A stretch of 64,000 nucleotides of DNA from the NCBI RefSeq assembly GCF_001559075.2, contig NZ_CP014015.2:558001-622000 (forward strand). The letters are read 5' to 3'. Each line of letters begins with the position of its first letter. Within the stretch, counting starts at the first letter, position 1. The stretch comes from Citrobacter amalonaticus. GTDB lineage: Bacteria; Pseudomonadota; Gammaproteobacteria; Enterobacterales; Enterobacteriaceae. Both the position numbers and the translations under genes were made by a program. Under the pieces are notes generated by a model, which worked only from the letters and a program-made list of their open reading frames with translations, was not told the DNA's origin and did not search any database. This document shows, piece after piece, positions 43,509-51,946 of this stretch.

Positions 43509-44357
43509 ATGAACTGTTTGATTCGCATCCGCCAGCGCTACCCGGGATTTGCGCAGAGCGATAAAAAACTCGCGGACTACCTTCTGATACAACCCGACGC
43601 CGCCCGCCACCTCAGCTCTCAGCAACTGGCGGCTGAAGCGGGCGTTAGCCAGTCGAGCGTGGTGAAGTTCGCACAAAAGCTCGGCTATAAGGGATTCCCG
43701 GCGTTGAAACTGGCGATCAGCGAAGCGCTGGTCAGCAACCCGAACCCACATTCGGTGCCGGTGCATAACCAGATTCGTGGCGACGATCCCCTGCGTCTGG
43801 TCGGCGAGAAACTGATTAAAGAGAATATGGCGGCGATGCATGCCACGCTGGATGTCAACACGGAAGAGAAGCTGAGCGAAAGCGTGACGATGCTGCGTAA
43901 CGCCCGTCGGATCGTGTTGACCGGGATTGGCGCATCCGGCCTGGTGGCGCAGAATTTTGCCTGGAAGCTGATGAAAATCGGCCTGAACGCCATTGTTGAG
44001 CGCGATATGCATGCGCTGCTGGCCACGGTTCAGGCGCTGACGCCGGACGATCTGCTGCTGGCGATTTCCTATAGCGGTGAACGTCGGGAACTGAACCTGG
44101 CGGCAGAAGAGACTTTACGCGTCGGCGGGCAGATCCTGGCGATCACCGGTTTCACCCCCAATGGGCTTCAGCAGCGCGCCAGCCACTGCCTGTATACCAT
44201 CGCGGAAGAACAGGCCACCCGCAGTGCGGCGATCTCTTCAACCCACGCGCAGATGATGCTCACCGATCTGCTTTTTATGGCGCTGGTACAGCAGGATCTG
44301 GAGCACGCGCCTGAACGTATTCGCCACAGTGAGGCGCTGGTAAAAAAACTGGTCTGA
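43509..44357 (+). CDS. yfhH: RpiR/MurR-family regulator (YfhH)
   Basis: Regulator of 282 residues from the ATG at 43509 (MNCLIRIRQRYPGFAQS), which gives the E. coli YfhH length. The N-terminal helix-turn-helix lies near residues 35-75 (SSQQLAAEAGVSQSSVVKFA). The SIS domain (RIVLTGIGASGLVAQNFAWKL) binds a sugar phosphate. It is transcribed away from murQ, so it probably controls MurNAc catabolism in response to MurNAc 6-phosphate, as E. coli MurR does; this is inference from position and family. Confidence 0.9.
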   Translation: MNCLIRIRQRYPGFAQSDKKLADYLLIQPDAARHLSSQQLAAEAGVSQSSVVKFAQKLGYKGFPALKLAISEALVSNPNPHSVPVHNQIRGDDPLRLVGEKLIKENMAAMHATLDVNTEEKLSESVTMLRNARRIVLTGIGASGLVAQNFAWKLMKIGLNAIVERDMHALLATVQALTPDDLLLAISYSGERRELNLAAEETLRVGGQILAITGFTPNGLQQRASHCLYTIAEEQATRSAAISSTHAQMMLTDLLFMALVQQDLEHAPERIRHSEALVKKLV

Positions 44358-44412
44358 GCAGAGAATGCGCGTATAATGCCCGCCCGGTTTGTGTTGTTTT
44401 GAGAGTTTCCTG

Positions 44413-44673
44413 ATGGCCCTGTTAATCACTAAAAAATGCATTAATTGCGATATGTGCGAACCCGAATGCCCGAATGAGGCCATTTCAATGGGTGACAGCA
44501 TCTATGAGATTAACAGCGACAAATGCACTGAGTGTGTCGGTCATTACGACACGCCCACCTGCCAGAAGGTGTGCCCGATCCCTAATACGATCCTCAAAGA
44601 CCCGGCACATGTCGAAACGGAAGAACAGCTGTGGGACAAGTTTGTCCAGATGCACCACGCCGATAAAATCTAA
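44413..44673 (+). CDS. yfhL: YfhL, ferredoxin-like 2[4Fe-4S] protein
   Basis: Protein of 86 residues from the ATG at 44413, eight codons inside the longest open frame. Cluster motifs CINCDMCEPECP and CTECVGHYDTPTCQKVCP fit the Alvin-type 2[4Fe-4S] ferredoxins, which have an insert between two cysteines of the second cluster. Its redox partner is not known from the sequence. It ends in a 4-base overlap with the convergent acpS. Confidence 0.94.
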   Translation: MALLITKKCINCDMCEPECPNEAISMGDSIYEINSDKCTECVGHYDTPTCQKVCPIPNTILKDPAHVETEEQLWDKFVQMHHADKI

Positions 44674-45050
44674 CTTTCGATAATGACCGTGGCGCAGGCA
44701 TAGTGACGTTCATCGGCCAGCGTCACGTGCATATGCGCAACGCCCAGTTTTTCCGCCAGCGCTAACGCCTCTCCCCACAACCGCAGGCGCGGTTTACCGA
44801 GCGTGTCGTTAAACACTTCAAACTGATTAAACGCCAGCCCGTTGCGAATACCGGTACCAAAGGCTTTCGCGGCCGCCTCTTTGACGGCAAAGCGTTTTGC
44901 CAGAAAACGCACCGGCTGCTGATGCGTTTCCCAGATAGCCCACTCGTTAGCGCTGAGCACTCGTCTGGCTAGCCGGTCACCGGAACGGGAGATCACCGCT
45001 TCAATGCGCGCAATCTCCACGATATCGGTGCCTAATCCAAGGATGGCCAT
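44670..45050 (-). CDS. acpS: AcpS, holo-acyl carrier protein synthase
   Basis: Phosphopantetheinyl transferase of 126 residues that loads the 4'-phosphopantetheine arm from CoA onto acyl carrier protein. It has both family motifs: GLGTDIVEIARIE near residues 5-17 (Mg-binding Asp9) and RFAVKEAAAKAFGTG near 53-67 (catalytic Glu). The start codon shares one base with the pdxJ stop. It is the last gene of the rnc-era-recO-pdxJ-acpS operon. Confidence 0.97.
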   Translation of the reverse strand: MAILGLGTDIVEIARIEAVISRSGDRLARRVLSANEWAIWETHQQPVRFLAKRFAVKEAAAKAFGTGIRNGLAFNQFEVFNDTLGKPRLRLWGEALALAEKLGVAHMHVTLADERHYACATVIIES

Positions 45051-45781
45051 TAGCCGCGCGCTTCCAGCATCAGACGTTTCATTTCCGCGACGGCCTCTTT
45101 CAACCCGCTCATCACCGCACGACCGATAATCGCATGACCGATATTCAGCTCGTGCATTTCCGGCAGTGCGGCGATAGCTTTGACGTTATGATAGGTCAGC
45201 CCGTGGCCCGCATTAACCTTCAGCCCCAGGCTTGCGGCGAAGGTGGCGGCTTTCGCGATGCGCGCCAGTTCCTGTGCCTGTTCCGCATCGGTTTTCGCAT
45301 CCGCATAGCAGCCGGTATGAATTTCAATGTACGGCGCGCCGACGTCAGCCGCCGCCTTGATTTGCGCGTCATCGGCGTCAATGAACAGCGACACGAGGAT
45401 CCCGGCGTCAGCCAGACGTTTACAGGCATCACGCATTTTATCGCGCTGCCCGGCCACATCCAGACCGCCTTCGGTGGTTACTTCCTGACGCTTTTCCGGC
45501 ACCAGGCAGCAAAAATGGGGTTTGGTTTCAACGGCAATCGCCAGCATCTCTTCCGTCACCGCCATTTCCAGGTTCATACGCGTGTCCAGCGTCTGGCGCA
45601 GAATGCGGACATCGCGGTCGGTAATATGGCGGCGATCTTCACGTAAATGGACGGTGATGCCATCGGCCCCCGCCTGCTCGGCAATGAATGCCGCCTGAAC
45701 CGGATCCGGATATGCGGTACCGCGTGCATTACGTAACGTGGCAATGTGGTCAATGTTGACGCCTAACAGTAATTCAGCCAT
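45050..45781 (-). CDS. pdxJ: PdxJ, pyridoxine 5'-phosphate synthase
   Basis: TIM-barrel enzyme of 243 residues that joins 3-amino-2-oxopropyl phosphate and 1-deoxyxylulose 5-phosphate into pyridoxine phosphate. It has VNIDHIATLRNARGTAYPDP at the N terminus, VHLREDRRHI near residue 45 and the C-terminal HELNIGHAIIGRAV. It is followed directly by acpS with a one-base overlap and preceded by recO. The E. coli order is the same. Confidence 0.97.
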   Translation of the reverse strand: MAELLLGVNIDHIATLRNARGTAYPDPVQAAFIAEQAGADGITVHLREDRRHITDRDVRILRQTLDTRMNLEMAVTEEMLAIAVETKPHFCCLVPEKRQEVTTEGGLDVAGQRDKMRDACKRLADAGILVSLFIDADDAQIKAAADVGAPYIEIHTGCYADAKTDAEQAQELARIAKAATFAASLGLKVNAGHGLTYHNVKAIAALPEMHELNIGHAIIGRAVMSGLKEAVAEMKRLMLEARG

Positions 45782-45797
45782 GACAATCCTCGTGATT

Positions 45798-46508
45798 TTA
45801 TGTTCTCTTCGGCATGAACTGCCGGAATAATTCGCGGCTCTTTAAGGGTTTACCACCAAGATACGGCTTCAGCGCTATGCGGGTAAAGCGTTTCGCCGCA
45901 CGTAGCGTATCAGCATCCGGAAATTCGCGTTCTGCCAGCGCCCGCAGATGACGTCCGGTAAAGGTGCTGTTGTCAATTACAATGCTGGCGATGAAGCCTT
46001 TTTCTTCGCGATAGCGGTAGGTCATGGTGTCATCCACCGGTTCGCCGCTGCCCGCACAGTGCAGAAAATCGACCCCGTAACCGAGGTGGCCGAGTAGCGC
46101 CAGTTCAAAACGACGCAGCACGGGCTCCGGCGTTCCCGTTGCCCCTGCCAGTGCCTGAATGCAGTGCAGGTAATCGAAAAAGAGTTCAGAAAAGCGGGTT
46201 TCGTGCTCCAGCACGCGGGCGAGCAGTTCGTTGACATACAGGCCGCTGTACAGCGTGATGCCGCTCAGAGGGAGCGCCAGAGAAACGGCTTCCGCGCTAC
46301 GCAGCGTTTTGACTTCGCCACGTCCGCCAAAGCGGACTAACAGGGGGGTAAAAGGCTGGAGGGCACCTTTCAGATTAGAGCGTTTAGAACGTGCGCCTTT
46401 GGCAACAAGGCGCACGCGACCCGACTCTTCCGTGAAGACGTCCAGCATCAGGCTGGTTTCGCTCCAGGGGCGACTATGCAGGACAAATGCGCGCTGCCAG
46501 CCCTCCAT
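45798..46508 (-). CDS. recO: RecO, recombination mediator
   Basis: Recombination protein of 236 residues that helps load RecA in the RecFOR pathway. It has an N-terminal OB fold (MEGWQRAFVLHSRPWSETS) and a C-terminal helical region with HCAGSGEP. Two ATG codons are adjacent; I use the second (46508), which matches E. coli. It ends at MPKRT, so it lacks about six residues of the E. coli C-terminal tail; this is a normal-looking stop and probably natural variation. Confidence 0.95.
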   Translation of the reverse strand: MEGWQRAFVLHSRPWSETSLMLDVFTEESGRVRLVAKGARSKRSNLKGALQPFTPLLVRFGGRGEVKTLRSAEAVSLALPLSGITLYSGLYVNELLARVLEHETRFSELFFDYLHCIQALAGATGTPEPVLRRFELALLGHLGYGVDFLHCAGSGEPVDDTMTYRYREEKGFIASIVIDNSTFTGRHLRALAEREFPDADTLRAAKRFTRIALKPYLGGKPLKSRELFRQFMPKRT

Positions 46509-46537
46509 CATACTCGTCGCCTGTTCGGAGCGCAGGT

Positions 46538-47443
46538 TTAGAGATCGTCGACGTAACCGAGACTGCGCAGCGCGCGTTCGTCATCGGCCCAGCCGGATTT
46601 CACTTTCACCCACAGTTCAAGATGAACCGGAGCTTCAAACATTTCCTGCATGTCTTTACGCGCTTCAATACCGATGGTCTTGATTTTGGCCCCTTTGTTG
46701 CCAATGACCATCTTCTTCTGCCCTTCGCGCTCAACGAGGATCAGCCCGTTGATGTCATAACCGCCGCGCTCGTTTGACACGAAGCGTTCGATTTCCACAG
46801 TCACGGAGTACGGCAGTTCAGCGCCCAGGAAACGCATCAGCTTTTCACGGATGATTTCAGAAGCCATAAAACGCTGTGAGCGATCGGTGATGTAATCTTC
46901 CGGGAAGTGATGCTCCGCTTCTGGCAGATGCTTGCGCACGATGCCCGCGACGGTGTCGACATTCATCCCGGTTTCCGCTGAGATCGGTACGATGTCGAGG
47001 AAGTCCATCTGGCTCGCGAGGAACTGCAAATGCGGCAGCAGATCGGCTTTTTCCTGCACGTTATCCACTTTGTTGACGGCCAGAATCACCGGCGCTTTAC
47101 CGTCACGCAGTTTGTTGAGCACCATCTCGTCATCCGGCGTCCAGCGGGTGCCTTCCACCACAAAGATCACCAGTTCAACATCACCAATGGAGCTGCTGGC
47201 CGCTTTGTTCATCAGACGGTTAATCGCGCGTTTTTCTTCCATGTGCAGACCCGGGGTATCGACGTAAATCGCCTGCCAGGGCCCTTCGGTATGGATCCCG
47301 ACAATACGGTGACGCGTGGTCTGCGCTTTACGGGAGGTGATCGAAATCTTCTGCCCGAGCAGGTTGTTCAACAGAGTGGATTTACCAACGTTCGGGCGAC
47401 CGACGATGGCAATAAATCCGCAATAGGTTTTTTCGTCGCTCAT
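46538..47443 (-). CDS. era: Era, GTPase for 30S ribosome assembly
   Basis: Essential GTPase of 301 residues that binds near the 3' end of 16S rRNA. It has G1 GRPNVGKST, G3 DTPG and G4 NKVD, with a C-terminal KH RNA-binding domain (VIGNKGAKIKTIGIEA near 240-255). It overlaps the rnc stop by four bases (ATGA), so translation is probably coupled, as in the E. coli rnc-era operon. Confidence 0.98.
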   Translation of the reverse strand: MSDEKTYCGFIAIVGRPNVGKSTLLNNLLGQKISITSRKAQTTRHRIVGIHTEGPWQAIYVDTPGLHMEEKRAINRLMNKAASSSIGDVELVIFVVEGTRWTPDDEMVLNKLRDGKAPVILAVNKVDNVQEKADLLPHLQFLASQMDFLDIVPISAETGMNVDTVAGIVRKHLPEAEHHFPEDYITDRSQRFMASEIIREKLMRFLGAELPYSVTVEIERFVSNERGGYDINGLILVEREGQKKMVIGNKGAKIKTIGIEARKDMQEMFEAPVHLELWVKVKSGWADDERALRSLGYVDDL

Positions 47444-48120
47444 TCCAGCTCCAGTTTTTTCAACGCCTGTTCGGCGGCAGCCTGTTCCGCCTTGCGACGG
47501 CTCGAACCTGTGCCAACCACCGGTTCACTCAGGCCGCTGACCTGGCAGTGGATAGTAAATTCCTGATCGTGCGCTTCACCACGCACCTGTACCACCAGAT
47601 AAGACGGCAGCGGCAGATGGCGACCTTGCAAATACTCCTGCAAACGCGTTTTCGGATCTTTTTGCTTATCGCCTGGGCTGATTTCGTCCAGACGAGTCTG
47701 ATACCAGTTGAGGATCAACTTTTCGACGGTCTGAATGTCACTGTCAAGGAAAACCCCGCCAATCAGCGCTTCAACGGTATCGGCCAGAATCGATTCGCGA
47801 CGGAAGCCGCCGCTTTTCAGTTCGCCCGGCCCTAAGCGCAGACATTCGCCCAGATCGAACTCGCGGGCTAATTCAGCCAGCGTATTCCCGCGCACCAGCG
47901 TCGCGCGCATACGACTCATATCACCCTCGTCCACCCGCGGGAAACGGTGATACAGCGCATTCGCAATCACAAAACTTAAAATTGAGTCACCAAGAAATTC
48001 TAAACGCTCGTTATGTTTGCTGCTGGCACTGCGATGGGTTAATGCCTGCTGCAACAACTCCTGATGAGTAAAAGTGTAGCCCAGCTTCCGTTGAAGCCGA
48101 TTAATTACGATGGGGTTCAT
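47440..48120 (-). CDS. rnc: Rnc, ribonuclease III
   Basis: Double-strand-specific endonuclease of 226 residues used in rRNA and mRNA processing. The signature ERLEFLGDSILSFVIA lies near residues 38-53 with the acidic active-site residues, and a C-terminal double-stranded RNA-binding domain covers about 155-226. The leader upstream contains a long hairpin, consistent with RNase III cutting its own mRNA. It is first in the rnc-era-recO-pdxJ-acpS order. Confidence 0.98.
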   Translation of the reverse strand: MNPIVINRLQRKLGYTFTHQELLQQALTHRSASSKHNERLEFLGDSILSFVIANALYHRFPRVDEGDMSRMRATLVRGNTLAELAREFDLGECLRLGPGELKSGGFRRESILADTVEALIGGVFLDSDIQTVEKLILNWYQTRLDEISPGDKQKDPKTRLQEYLQGRHLPLPSYLVVQVRGEAHDQEFTIHCQVSGLSEPVVGTGSSRRKAEQAAAEQALKKLELE

Positions 48121-48153
48121 GCGATACCAATAAATAAATGCGTCAACAATTCA

Positions 48154-48248
48154 GCACACGAAACAGACCTGATATATGTAGCATCCTTCCGGCCGCGTTA
48201 AGCAGCTTATGTACGCTCATATAGGGGGACCAACGCTGTTTCGTGTGC
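48154..48248 (-). promoter_or_regulatory. rnc leader hairpin (rncO-type)
   Basis: GCACACGAAACAG (48154-48166) pairs perfectly with CTGTTTCGTGTGC (48236-48248), a 13-base stem 34 bases upstream of the rnc start. In E. coli RNase III cleaves a similar leader stem and so destabilises its own mRNA. The correspondence is by position and structure. Confidence 0.75.
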
Positions 48249-48347
48249 CGTGGCGACCTGGAGGCGCCAACCTGAAACTTCGGGGGAATATTCTATACAC
48301 AACGACAAGGGATGTCGTTAGCCTGGGCGGATTTATCGAAGAAATAA

Positions 48348-48380
48348 TTCACGTTGCCGTCATAATGACGACAACGTGAA
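48348..48380 (-). terminator. Possible terminator after lepB
   Basis: TTCACGTTG (48348-48356) pairs with CAACGTGAA (48372-48380), with an inner near-pairing of CGTCAT and ATGACG that extends the stem. On the minus strand it is followed by TTATTT, a weak U tract. It lies just 14 bases after the lepB stop. Confidence 0.6.
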
Positions 48381-48393
48381 CGATTCGCGGCAA

Positions 48394-49368
48394 TTAGTGG
48401 ATACCACCAATGCGGCTTAAACGAACGCCAGTCGGCCATTCGCCTTCCTGTTTGTCGAAACTCATCCAGATAGCAGTGGCTTTACCGACCAGATTCGCTT
48501 CCGGGACAAAGCCCCAGTAACGGCTGTCCGCGCTGTTATCACGGTTGTCGCCCATCATGAAATACTGGCCCGGCGGCACAATCCAGGTCGCCAGTGGCTG
48601 CCCGGACTGCTGGTAATACATTCCCACCTGATCCTGAGCAATCGGCACGGTCAGAATACGGTGCGTCACGTCGCCCAACGTCTCTTTACGCTCAGACAGA
48701 CGAATACCGTTCTCTTTCGTTTCGCTCAGCGGGATCTCGAAGAAACCACTGGTGGCTTCCCCCCCGTTACGACGTGCAAATGTCTGCACAAAATCGCTCG
48801 GCTGAACATCGCTATAGGTGACCGGCAGCGCGTTTTCACACGCCTGACCCGAACGACAGCCCGGCTGAATAGTCACTTCTTTCGCAACCGGATCATAGGT
48901 CACTTTATCACCAGGCAAACCGACCGCTCGCTTGATGTAATCCAGACGCGGATCTTCCGGGTATTTAAAGACCACGATATCGCCGCGTTTGGGATGACCC
49001 GTTTCGATCAGGGTTTTCTGGTAAATCGGATCTTTAATACCGTAGGCGAATTTCTCCACGAGGATAAAGTCACCGATCAACAGCGTCGGCATCATCGAAC
49101 CCGACGGGATCTGGAAAGGTTCATAGATGAACGAACGCACAACCAGCACGATAGCCAGCACCGGGAAAACCGAGGCACCGGTTTCCAGCCAGCCTGGCTT
49201 CGGCGAGACTTTTTTCAGCGTTGCCTTATCCAGTGAATCTCCGGCAGCAGCCTGTGCCGCCGCCTGACGCTCCCGACGTTTTGGCGCGAAGATAAATTTA
49301 TCCACGCACCATAAAATGCCCGTGACCAATGTGGCAATCACCAGAATCAGGGCAAACATATTCGCCAT
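48394..49368 (-). CDS. lepB: LepB, signal peptidase I
   Basis: Inner-membrane serine/lysine protease of 324 residues that removes signal peptides from exported proteins. Two N-terminal membrane segments (about 3-21 and 62-80) precede catalytic Ser91 (PSGSMMPTLLIGD) and Lys146 (DYIKRAVGLPGD). The box MGDNRDNSADSRYWGFV lies near residues 273-289. It follows lepA by 16 bases and is co-transcribed with it. Confidence 0.98.
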   Translation of the reverse strand: MANMFALILVIATLVTGILWCVDKFIFAPKRRERQAAAQAAAGDSLDKATLKKVSPKPGWLETGASVFPVLAIVLVVRSFIYEPFQIPSGSMMPTLLIGDFILVEKFAYGIKDPIYQKTLIETGHPKRGDIVVFKYPEDPRLDYIKRAVGLPGDKVTYDPVAKEVTIQPGCRSGQACENALPVTYSDVQPSDFVQTFARRNGGEATSGFFEIPLSETKENGIRLSERKETLGDVTHRILTVPIAQDQVGMYYQQSGQPLATWIVPPGQYFMMGDNRDNSADSRYWGFVPEANLVGKATAIWMSFDKQEGEWPTGVRLSRIGGIH

Positions 49369-49384
49369 GCCAACTCCTTAAGGA

Positions 49385-51184
49385 TTATTTGCTGTCTTTG
49401 CCGACATGCAGAATGGCGAGGAACGCTTCCTGAGGCAGCTCAACGTTACCGATCTGCTTCATACGCTTCTTACCTTCTTTCTGCTTCTGCAGCAGCTTTT
49501 TCTTACGGCTGATATCACCGCCATAGCATTTTGCCAGAACGTTTTTACGCAACTGTTTCACGGTAGAACGCGCAATGATGTGCGTCCCGATCGCCGCCTG
49601 AATAGCGATATCGAACTGCTGACGTGGGATCAGATCTTTCATCTTCTCCACCAGTTCACGACCACGGCTCTGCGAGTTATCACGGTGAGTGATCAGCGCC
49701 AGCGCATCGACACGTTCGTTGTTGATCAAGACATCAACACGCACCATGTCGGAGGCCTGGAAGCGTTTAAAGTTATAATCCAGCGACGCATAACCGCGCG
49801 AGGTGGATTTCAGACGGTCGAAGAAGTCGAGTACCACTTCAGCCATCGGGATTTCATAAGTCAGCGCCACCTGGTTACCGTGGTAAACCATGTTGGTCTG
49901 CACGCCACGCTTCTCAATACACAGGGTAATCACGTTACCGAGGTATGCCTGAGGCAGCAGCATGTGGCATTCCGCGATCGGCTCGCGCAATTCATAGATG
50001 TTGTTCAGCGGTGGCAGCTTGGACGGGCTGTCGACGTAGATCGTCTCTTTCGCGGTGGTTTCGACTTCATACACGACGGTCGGCGCGGTGGTGATCAGGT
50101 CCAGATCGTATTCACGTTCCAGACGCTCCTGAATGATCTCCATGTGCAACAGACCAAGGAAGCCACAGCGGAAGCCGAAGCCCAGCGCAGTAGAACTTTC
50201 CGGCTCATAGAACAAAGAAGCGTCGTTGAGGCTCAGCTTACCAAGCGCGTCGCGGAAGTTCTCGTAATCATCAGAGCTGACCGGGAACAGGCCCGCATAA
50301 ACCTGCGGTTTTACCTTTTTGAAGCCTGGCAGCGCTTTTTCTGCCGGGTTACGTGCCTGAGTCAGGGTATCGCCAACCGGTGCGCCGAGGATGTCTTTAA
50401 TGGCGCACACCAGCCAACCTACCTCGCCGCATTTCAGCTCGGTACGATCAACCTGTTTAGGCGTGAAGATCCCCAGACGGTCAGCGTTATAGGTCTGACC
50501 GGTACTCATCACCTTGATTTTGTCACCTTTACGCAGGGTGCCGTTTTTAATACGCACCAGCGAGACAACGCCGAGATAGTTATCAAACCAGGAGTCGATG
50601 ATCAGCGCCTGTAACGGGCCATCCGGATCGCCCTGCGGCGGCGGAATATCACGCACCAGACGTTCCAGAACGTCGGTCACGCCCACGCCGGTTTTCGCCG
50701 AGCAGCGCACGGCATCGGTCGCATCAATACCGACGATGTCTTCAATCTCTTCGGCGACACGCTCGGGATCGGCGGCTGGCAGGTCAATTTTGTTGAGGAC
50801 CGGCACCACTTCGAGATCCATTTCCATCGCGGTGTAGCAGTTTGCCAGGGTTTGCGCTTCGACGCCCTGTCCGGCATCTACCACCAGCAGAGCGCCTTCA
50901 CAAGCGGCAAGCGAACGAGAAACCTCATACGAGAAGTCAACGTGGCCTGGGGTGTCAATGAAGTTAAGCTGGTAAGTTTCACCATCAGCGGATTTGAAAT
51001 CGAGCGTTACGCTCTGCGCTTTGATAGTAATACCGCGCTCACGCTCAAGATCCATCGAGTCGAGAACCTGCGCTTCCATTTCACGGTCAGACAGGCCACC
51101 GCAGATCTGAATAATACGGTCAGACAGCGTCGATTTACCGTGGTCGATGTGAGCAATGATCGAAAAGTTACGTATGTTCTTCAT
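49385..51184 (-). CDS. lepA: LepA (EF4), translational GTPase
   Basis: Ribosome-dependent GTPase of 599 residues, the same length as E. coli LepA. It has G1 AHIDHGKST, G3 DTPGHVDF and NKIDLPAADP (G4). It lacks EF-G domain IV and has the LepA-specific C-terminal region (RSTVKQLRKNVLAKCYGGD) instead. It aids translation initiation or elongation under some conditions. It is the first gene before lepB, and the 282 bases upstream hold a REP and no other gene. Confidence 0.98.
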   Translation of the reverse strand: MKNIRNFSIIAHIDHGKSTLSDRIIQICGGLSDREMEAQVLDSMDLERERGITIKAQSVTLDFKSADGETYQLNFIDTPGHVDFSYEVSRSLAACEGALLVVDAGQGVEAQTLANCYTAMEMDLEVVPVLNKIDLPAADPERVAEEIEDIVGIDATDAVRCSAKTGVGVTDVLERLVRDIPPPQGDPDGPLQALIIDSWFDNYLGVVSLVRIKNGTLRKGDKIKVMSTGQTYNADRLGIFTPKQVDRTELKCGEVGWLVCAIKDILGAPVGDTLTQARNPAEKALPGFKKVKPQVYAGLFPVSSDDYENFRDALGKLSLNDASLFYEPESSTALGFGFRCGFLGLLHMEIIQERLEREYDLDLITTAPTVVYEVETTAKETIYVDSPSKLPPLNNIYELREPIAECHMLLPQAYLGNVITLCIEKRGVQTNMVYHGNQVALTYEIPMAEVVLDFFDRLKSTSRGYASLDYNFKRFQASDMVRVDVLINNERVDALALITHRDNSQSRGRELVEKMKDLIPRQQFDIAIQAAIGTHIIARSTVKQLRKNVLAKCYGGDISRKKKLLQKQKEGKKRMKQIGNVELPQEAFLAILHVGKDSK

Positions 51185-51431
51185 AGAGTGTAATTATTGT
51201 GCCTTACGCCTGGTTGGACAGGCTTTGAGAAGTCGCTGTTCTGAGCTTAACGTCTGTTTAACTGAAACGCCGCATTCTACACTACAACGCTGAGGCGAGG
51301 AAATGTTCATAGAGTCAGGATTACGGGAACTGGAAACGGCATCGCTTTTCTGATGTAAAACATCGTAAGAGAAGCATGATGCCCGAAGGCGCAAGCGTAT
51401 CGGACCTGCAGGGCTTGCTGATCGTTTGTAG

Positions 51432-51459
51432 GCCGGATAAGACGAAGCCGCCATCCGGC
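51432..51459. repeat. REP element between rseC and lepA
   Basis: GGCCGGATAAGACGAAGCCGCCATCCGGC forms a REP palindrome just after the rseC stop. A more degenerate partner may lie at 51377-51413 (ATGATGCCCGAAGGCGCAAG), so the pair may be a decayed BIME. Confidence 0.85.
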
Positions 51460-51466
51460 AAGAATA

Positions 51467-51946
51467 TCATGGGATCGTTTCGGTAGAGGGTGTTTCAACG
51501 CGAATCATATCGGGCGGGAGGGCAACATTAAGAATAACGGGCTGCCAGGCTTCGCGTTCAGCCAGCTTGCGGGAATAGCCGCGGGCAATCAGGAATCCGC
51601 CGACGCCGCCCAGTATCGCGCCGCTTAACGCCGCGAGATCGGAGCCAAACAGCACCTGAAACAGGGACGCGATGAGGAATAACCCCACCAACGGCGACAG
51701 ATAAACCAGCATGGCGGAACCTAACAGACTGCCTTCGGCAATCCCCAGCTCCACTTTCTGCCCAGGTGCTAACGGCACATCGCTCTCCACCACAATGGTA
51801 TGCGTGGTCTGCGGTCCGAGTTTGTTCAGCACGCGGGTGCCACATCCGGAACGTGAAGCGCAACTGCTGCAGGACGCTTTCACATCGCAGCTCACTAATG
51901 CCTCGCCGTTTTGCCATGACACCACGGTAGCCCACTCTTTGATCAT
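51467..51946 (-). CDS. rseC: RseC, SoxR-reducing system / sigma-E locus membrane protein
   Basis: Inner-membrane protein of 159 residues with a cysteine cluster near the N terminus (CDVKASCSSCASRSGCG) and two hydrophobic segments (about 74-95 and 100-122). RseC was named for its locus beside rpoE and is linked to reduction of SoxR together with Rsx proteins. It overlaps the rseB stop by four bases (ATGA), so it is the last gene of the rpoE operon. Confidence 0.95.
   Translation of the reverse strand: MIKEWATVVSWQNGEALVSCDVKASCSSCASRSGCGTRVLNKLGPQTTHTIVVESDVPLAPGQKVELGIAEGSLLGSAMLVYLSPLVGLFLIASLFQVLFGSDLAALSGAILGGVGGFLIARGYSRKLAEREAWQPVILNVALPPDMIRVETPSTETIP

Noticed and set aside
44670..44673. 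ShoB/OhsC toxin-antisense RNA between yfhL and acpS
   Set aside because: The two genes overlap by four bases here, leaving no room.
49406..50614. 402-codon plus-strand frame over lepA
   Set aside because: Shadow of lepA; its sequence resembles no protein family.
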